Assembly (NCBI GenBank): GCA_016188575.1
Contig: JACPHN010000017.1
Location: 1 to 11,821 of the forward strand
Direction: 5' to 3'
DNA: 11,821 bases
Origin: Candidatus Schekmanbacteria bacterium
GTDB lineage: Bacteria; CSSED10-310; JACPHN01
This document shows, piece after piece, positions 8,042 through 11,821 of the stretch (position 1 is the first letter of the stretch; each line of letters starts with the position of its first letter). The translations under genes and the position numbers were made by a program. Below the pieces are notes generated by a model. It saw only the letters and a list, made by a program, of their open reading frames with translations. It was not told the origin of the DNA and made no database searches.

Positions 8042-9337
8042 TCATCTGGGCTTTTTGCAGTCGAAGTCGGCGTTTCTGGTGAGCGCCGTGGTTCCTCTGG
8101 CGAGACGCTCGTGGGCGCTGGCAAGCTCATTGGAGGAGAGCGCCGCGAGCAGAGAAACCTCCCCCGCGAGCACGGCCGCGCCGACGAGCTCCGCCAGCCG
8201 CATGACGGCCGCGCCCACCTCCGCGCCGTCCGGGGTAATTCCCATCAAGGCCAGCGCCTCGCGCTGCGTCTCCAGGCCGGTGCCACCGCCTAGCGCCGCG
8301 AGCGGCACGTCGGGCAGATACACGGATGCGTAAATAGCGCCGTTATCCCGGGCTTCGACGCAAGTGACGCCGAGCGAACCTTCGACGACCTGGGCAACGT
8401 CCTGCCCCGTGGCGATGAAGAACGCCGCGAGGATGTTGGCGTAGTGGGCGTTGAACCCCATGGCGCCGGCGGCGATCGAGCCGAGAAGATTCTTCCGGTA
8501 CTGGACCTCGGCCAACACGGCGGCGGTCGTCTTGAGCGTTTTCCGCAGGACGTCCGCGGCGATCGTCACCTCCGCGTGGATGCGCTTGCCTCGCCCGAGC
8601 ACGAAGTTGAGGGCGGAGGGCTTCTTGTCCACACAGTAGTTGCCGGAGATCGCCACGCAGGCGACACCGGTCTCGGGCTCGATGATCTCGCGGACGATGC
8701 GATCCACCGCAAACGTGGTCATATTCATCCCCATCGCGTCGCCGCACGCGAAGCGGAAGCGCAGAAAGACGGTGGCTCCCATGATCGTCGAGCTGACCTC
8801 TCGCAGCCGCAGGTAGCGGCTCGTCGATGCGGTCAGCTCCTCAAACCGCGTGACGTTGACCTCGACCCACTGCACGAGCGCCCGACTTTCGATGATGCCG
8901 CTCGTCCGGAATACCGGCCCTCGCGTCATCCCGACATCCTCGACGAACACCGTCGCCCCGCCGGAACGGCGCAAGGCGGCGCAGCCGCGATTGACGCTGG
9001 CAATCAGCGCCGCCTCGGTGGTCGCCAGAGGAAGATAGAACTCCCCATTGGCGTAGTTGCCGTTTACGGGGATCGGCCCGGCGATCCCTACCGGCACTTG
9101 TGCCGCTCCGATGAAGTTCTCGCAATGGCGGTGCGACGCTTTCCGCGCGTCGAGCGAGTAGCTACCCAGATGATCCAGGGAAGCTCCCGTCATTTCGCTG
9201 AGGGCCTGACGGCGAACCGCGGCGGCTTCCTCAGGCGCGATGACGGCGGGAAGCTCGTGCATGCGCCGCTCGCCCGAGACCAGGGAGCGCACGAGCTCGT
9301 CGCGGTCGAGGAGGTGTGACTTGTTTGAGTGCTCCAT
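8042..9337 (-). CDS. hmgA: HMG-CoA reductase, class I
   Basis: A 431-aa soluble catalytic core without the membrane anchor of the eukaryotic enzyme. It reduces HMG-CoA to mevalonate with two NAD(P)H, the committed step of the mevalonate pathway. Conserved blocks are ENFIGAAQVPVGIAGPIP (73-90), TTEAAL with catalytic Glu108, DAMGMNM (200-206), DKKPSALN with Lys238, GQD with Asp313, GGGTGLETQ (350-358) and SAHERLAR with His409. All four residues matching human Glu559/Lys691/Asp767/His866 are present, so activity is expected. The sequence is of the archaeal/eukaryotic class I type, not class II (MvaA). The ATG at 9337 was chosen; a TTG at 9343 is an alternative, and upstream Shine-Dalgarno pairing is weak for both. 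The gene lies 18 bp after the lipoprotein stop and 37 bp before the prenyl synthase fusion. Other mevalonate genes are not in the window. Confidence 0.97.
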   Translation of the reverse strand: MEHSNKSHLLDRDELVRSLVSGERRMHELPAVIAPEEAAAVRRQALSEMTGASLDHLGSYSLDARKASHRHCENFIGAAQVPVGIAGPIPVNGNYANGEFYLPLATTEAALIASVNRGCAALRRSGGATVFVEDVGMTRGPVFRTSGIIESRALVQWVEVNVTRFEELTASTSRYLRLREVSSTIMGATVFLRFRFACGDAMGMNMTTFAVDRIVREIIEPETGVACVAISGNYCVDKKPSALNFVLGRGKRIHAEVTIAADVLRKTLKTTAAVLAEVQYRKNLLGSIAAGAMGFNAHYANILAAFFIATGQDVAQVVEGSLGVTCVEARDNGAIYASVYLPDVPLAALGGGTGLETQREALALMGITPDGAEVGAAVMRLAELVGAAVLAGEVSLLAALSSNELASAHERLARGTTALTRNADFDCKKPR

Positions 9338-9355
9338 CAGCAATCCGAGCCGTCA

Positions 9356-9913
9356 CTACTTGACGCTGTAGCCGAGGAGCTCGACATCCGTAGCGCCGGT
9401 GCTGACCTCTACGGATCTTACGAATCCCACGCGTGGCGCGAAGTAGGTGTCGAAGCCCGCCGCTCGATAGCGATAGCACTTGAAAGTCCCGGCACCCACC
9501 GTGATCGAGTCCGCCGTCGCCATGAGCTCGATTCGGGTCCCAAAGAACGACCACGAATCGCCGACCGCCGCCGGATACTTGAGCCACAGCACCGGCGAGC
9601 TCAGCGGGTTCGCCGCGGAGCCGAACGTGTAGAGGCCGCTGGAGAGATTGGCGTAAAGCGTGTCATCGACGGGCTCTCCGCCCGTGACGTGGAGCTGAAA
9701 CGCTTCGGTGTTGGCAATCGTGCGCTTGGACGAGACCGTGGTCGAGTATTCTCCAGAGCGAGCCGAGCTCCACCGCCACGTGTTGCCCACCGCGAGCGGC
9801 CAAATCTGGTCCGGGATATCCGGCCCGGAGCTGCCCCCGCTGCAGGACACCACCATCACCGCCGCCGCGACGGCGCATACGAGACGCACGGACAAACGAG
9901 CAAGCATCTTCAT
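9356..9913 (-). CDS. Small lipoprotein, PLAVGNTW-type
   Basis: A 185-aa precursor. The N-terminus is a lipoprotein signal: basic MKMLARLSVR, a hydrophobic stretch and the lipobox VVSC with Cys24, followed by a Gly/Ser linker. The mature part begins DIPDQIWPLAVGNTWRW and contains YPAAVGDSW, VGAGTFKCYRY and RVGFVRSVEV. This pattern recurs in secreted bacterial proteins of unknown function that share a PLAVGN.W opening and a GxFxC...GxGxVK ending, and are probably beta-rich. No enzymatic residue set was recognised. The ATG at 9913 has GGAG six bases upstream (9920-9923); the frame is open further to 9952 but without a site. It lies 18 bp upstream of HMGR, so it is likely co-transcribed with the isoprenoid genes, but a functional link is unproven. 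Confidence 0.82.
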   Translation of the reverse strand: MKMLARLSVRLVCAVAAAVMVVSCSGGSSGPDIPDQIWPLAVGNTWRWSSARSGEYSTTVSSKRTIANTEAFQLHVTGGEPVDDTLYANLSSGLYTFGSAANPLSSPVLWLKYPAAVGDSWSFFGTRIELMATADSITVGAGTFKCYRYRAAGFDTYFAPRVGFVRSVEVSTGATDVELLGYSVK

Positions 9914-9965
9914 CCCCGGCTCCAGCCTTGTTCCGGTCCACGGACAATTCACGTGAGTGGGCTCA

Positions 9966-9994
9966 AGGATAGCCGGTCCGAGCGGCTTTCACAA
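9966..9994 (-). promoter_or_regulatory. Candidate sigma70-like promoter of the lipoprotein-HMGR unit
   Basis: On the minus strand TTGTGA (9989-9994) is followed 17 bases later by TATCCT (9966-9971), each matching four of six consensus positions. The expected start of transcription is about 45 bases upstream of the lipoprotein ATG. It overlaps a 5-bp-stem hairpin (AGCCG/CGGCT, 9971-9987) just after the ClsB stop, which may be a weak terminator instead. Confidence 0.35.
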
Positions 9995-10003
9995 CCGCGC
10001 CGC

Positions 10004-11161
10004 TCACAGCCACTCGCGGAACCAGAAGGCGATCCAGGAAACGATGCGTTCGCTGAGCGAGCGGCGTTGCCAGGCCTCCATGGTCACCTCCTCGCACGAC
10101 GCGACGTCCTCCAGGAAGAGCCGTTCCATCTGCGCCGCAAAGTCCTCGCTCGAGATCACGATGTTGACCTCCCGGCTGCGTCGCAAGGACTGAAAATCGA
10201 GGTTCGCCGAGCCCACCGTAGACCAGAATCCGTCCACGGTCGCCGTCTTGGCGTGCAGAATCCGCCCCTGCCATTCGTAGAGGCGGACTCCCGCCGCCAG
10301 CAGGCGCCCGTACACGTGGCGCGCCGCCAGCAGAATGGGAAGCACATCTGTTGACCCGGCGAGGATGATGCGCACGTCGACGCCGCGTCGCGCCGCCCGA
10401 CAGAGCGCGCGGAGGACCAAACCCGGCGGGAGAAAATACGCATTGGTGATAAACAGCCGGCGTTGCGCCGTGCGCAGTGCCGCAACGTAGGCGCGAAGAA
10501 TGGCGCGCCGCGACCGCCTGAGATCGCTGGTGATCGCCTTCACGTGGGGATCTGGACGGCGACCACCTGCCGTCGCGGGGGCGTCCCGGAGCTCCTGGCC
10601 GCCGGCTCGTGCCCAGCGCCGCGAGAAGAAATACGTGAGCTCCTTGACCGCCGGCCCCTCAATTCGCGTGTGCGTGTCTCGCCAGTTTCCACCGCCATGT
10701 TCGCTCCCGGCATATTCTCTCCCGATGTTCTGCCCGCCAACAAAGCCGATCACACCATCGATGAGCAGCACCTTGCTGTGATTGCGCCGCCGCAGGCGCG
10801 AAAGCACCCGGCCGAGCGGTCCGTGGAAGCGTATCGGGTTGAAGAAATGAGCCCGCACGCCGCATTCCTCCAGGCGCCCCAGGAACGGCGACGACAAGGA
10901 CGTACCCCAGGCATCGAGCAAGAGGTTGACCTGCACCCCGCGCAATGCTCGGTCGATCAACACCTCCGCAAAGCCGCGGCCGATCTCATCTTCACGGAAG
11001 ATATAGGTTTCCAGACAAATGACCCAGGTCGCCTCGGCAAGCGCCGCGATCATCGCGGCATACGTTTGGGCACCGTCGATGAGCAGCGATATCCGGTGGG
11101 TGCCGACGCGCAGCGTCGCAAACGGCTCGCGGCCGGCGATGGCGTTCTCACTCCTCGTCAA
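10004..11161 (-). CDS. clsB: ClsB-type cardiolipin synthase (phospholipase D family)
   Basis: A 385-aa protein with two HKD motifs. The first is H128-K130-D135 (NHSKVLLID) followed by GFVGGQNIGREY. The second is H303-K305-D310 (LHAKTATVD) followed by GSANLD. Both halves are complete, so an active phosphatidyltransferase is expected, making cardiolipin or a related anionic phospholipid at the inner membrane. There is no N-terminal transmembrane pair, which fits ClsB rather than ClsA. The start is uncertain. The first usable codon is TTG at 11161, 12 bp after the cyclase stop, with only a weak upstream site. A strong GAGGAG lies just after this TTG, ahead of an ATC. The gene is in the same frame as the cyclase, with only a TAG and four codons between them. 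It belongs to the same minus-strand cluster; 90 bp separate it from the lipoprotein start. Confidence 0.94.
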   Translation of the reverse strand: MTRSENAIAGREPFATLRVGTHRISLLIDGAQTYAAMIAALAEATWVICLETYIFREDEIGRGFAEVLIDRALRGVQVNLLLDAWGTSLSSPFLGRLEECGVRAHFFNPIRFHGPLGRVLSRLRRRNHSKVLLIDGVIGFVGGQNIGREYAGSEHGGGNWRDTHTRIEGPAVKELTYFFSRRWARAGGQELRDAPATAGGRRPDPHVKAITSDLRRSRRAILRAYVAALRTAQRRLFITNAYFLPPGLVLRALCRAARRGVDVRIILAGSTDVLPILLAARHVYGRLLAAGVRLYEWQGRILHAKTATVDGFWSTVGSANLDFQSLRRSREVNIVISSEDFAAQMERLFLEDVASCEEVTMEAWQRRSLSERIVSWIAFWFREWL

Positions 11162-11173
11162 GGCTGCGATCCG

Positions 11174-11665
11174 CTACATCCAGTCGAACCGGAAGTACAA
11201 TACCGACGTACCCGCCACGCCGAGCGTCAAGCCGTGGCAACGCGCTCGCGTCTCCGCCGAAAGCAACCCAGCGGCGGCGTGGGTCAGCAAGATCTCTCCC
11301 GGCCGGGCGGTGTCTTCGCCCAGCTTCGACGCCAGATTCAGCTCGAGACCGTAGTAGTCGCCATCGACTGCCCAGCGCACCAGCTCGCCATGACCTATGC
11401 CTACGCACACCTGGACCTCGCCTTGCAGCGCGCGATTGAAGCACATGGCACCGCGCACGGCCTCTTCGGGCGAGGAGAACACCGCCAGAACATTGTCCGC
11501 GTAGAGCTTCTCGATGCGGCCACCGTGAGTCGGCAAGGAGAGAGTGGCCGCCTCCCTCATGGTGGCGATCTTGCCGAGTGCCGCTTCGACGCCTGACTCC
11601 AACACCGTCCGCGTGAAGTCCGCCATGTCCGCGACGAGCACGCTCCGGGTTACTTTCTCGGTCAT
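11174..11665 (-). CDS. Minimal class III nucleotide cyclase domain protein
   Basis: A 163-aa protein that is almost nothing but a class III adenylate/guanylate cyclase homology domain. Metal-binding Asp13 lies in VADMADFT and Asp57 in KLYADNVLAVF. Lys53 and Asp103 (GDYYGLELN) match the adenine-specifying pair. Asn110 matches the transition-state Asn, but the usual Arg four residues later is Lys114 (NLASK). ARPGEILLT (120-128) follows as in the family. Cyclases work as dimers; with the Arg replaced, activity may be low or the protein may be a nucleotide-binding regulator. There is no sensor, HAMP or membrane domain. The ATG at 11665 has GGAG five bases upstream (11671-11674). The stop is 12 bp before the ClsB start, in the same frame. 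It is the first gene of the cluster in this window. Confidence 0.88.
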   Translation of the reverse strand: MTEKVTRSVLVADMADFTRTVLESGVEAALGKIATMREAATLSLPTHGGRIEKLYADNVLAVFSSPEEAVRGAMCFNRALQGEVQVCVGIGHGELVRWAVDGDYYGLELNLASKLGEDTARPGEILLTHAAAGLLSAETRARCHGLTLGVAGTSVLYFRFDWM

Positions 11666-11684
11666 CCGATCTCCGGCGCGGAAA

Positions 11685-11704
11685 CCACCGGGTTCAGCCG
11701 GTGG
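11685..11704. repeat. Hairpin resembling an IS200/IS605 end
   Basis: CCACCGG (11685-11691) and CCGGTGG (11698-11704) form a perfect 7-bp stem with a GTTCAG loop. Hairpins of this look (CCACCGG..TTCAGCCGGTGG) occur at the ends of IS200/IS605-type elements, by recollection rather than by a search. On the minus strand the frame upstream of the cyclase start stays open to a TAG near 11816 without a start codon, translating to a Pro/Gly-rich tail. On the plus strand a GTG frame from 11701 runs off the window edge. Neither is called as a gene. The hairpin lies just upstream of the cyclase ribosome binding site, so a regulatory role is an alternative. Confidence 0.35.
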
Positions 11705-11821
11705 AGGAAGCGCCTCTTTCTCTGGCTGTAGGTGTAGCCATCCGCTCGCTGGAGCAGACGACAGTGTTTGTGCGAAATGCCTTGAACCGTACCCGCGTCT
11801 GTTTGAACGTTGAAGCTACCC

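Noticed and set aside
7051-8082. 343-aa plus-strand open frame
   Set aside because: Antisense to the lipocalin-prenyl synthase fusion; no recognisable motif and no ribosome binding site.
8005-8130. 42-residue N-terminal extension of the fusion protein
   Set aside because: Would overlap the end of HMGR by about 90 bp. The extension is low-complexity Pro/Ser/Thr, and the ATG at 8004 has a strong GAGGG site.
8444-9319. 291-aa plus-strand open frame
   Set aside because: Antisense to HMG-CoA reductase, whose catalytic residues are all intact on the other strand.
9329-10354. 341-aa plus-strand open frame
   Set aside because: Antisense across the lipoprotein and ClsB genes; no motif.
10463-11596. 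377-aa plus-strand open frame
   Set aside because: Antisense to ClsB and the cyclase, both well supported.

Overview
The window is GC-rich bacterial DNA, with G or C in most third codon positions. It probably comes from a Gram-negative lineage such as Deltaproteobacteria/Myxococcota or Binatota. This rests on a lipobox lipoprotein, a ClsB-type phospholipid synthase, a Lon-related AAA protease behind a CBS-ACT protein, and a mevalonate-type isoprenoid enzyme. No rRNA, tRNA or CRISPR array is visible, so the taxonomic guess is inference only.

Layout. (1) 1-2061 is accessory debris. A decayed transposase gene lies on the minus strand (82-1760), broken by two in-frame stops and one frameshift, with a palindromic unit sitting at one of the stops. 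(2) A small 52-aa ORF of unknown function (2062-2220, +) and a gene-free stretch (2221-2595) with hairpins follow. (3) A two-gene plus-strand operon runs 2596-5742: a CBS-pair/ACT sensor protein, then an 821-aa Lon-related AAA protease with an intact Ser-Lys dyad. (4) A short hairpin at 5761-5777 separates it from a converging minus-strand cluster. (5) The minus-strand cluster (11665 down to 5779) reads: a minimal class III nucleotide cyclase domain protein, a ClsB-type cardiolipin synthase, a small lipoprotein, a class I HMG-CoA reductase, and a 741-aa fusion of a CrtC/AttH-like lipocalin domain with a trans-isoprenyl diphosphate synthase. (6) 11666-11821 is a short flank with a strong hairpin that may be the edge of an IS200/IS605-type element.

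How the genes may work together. HMG-CoA reductase makes mevalonate, the committed isoprenoid precursor. The fusion protein immediately downstream (37 bp) would elongate isopentenyl units to a prenyl diphosphate, and it carries an N-terminal domain of the superfamily that holds carotenoid 1,2-hydratases and lipocalin-fold cyclases. This pair is the most interesting part of the window: it suggests a dedicated pathway making a hydrated or cyclised isoprenoid. The lipoprotein, ClsB and cyclase upstream are co-directional with short gaps (12, 90 and 18 bp), so a membrane-lipid theme is plausible but unproven. A candidate promoter at 9966-9994 could let the lipoprotein-HMGR-fusion unit be transcribed separately from cyclase-ClsB.
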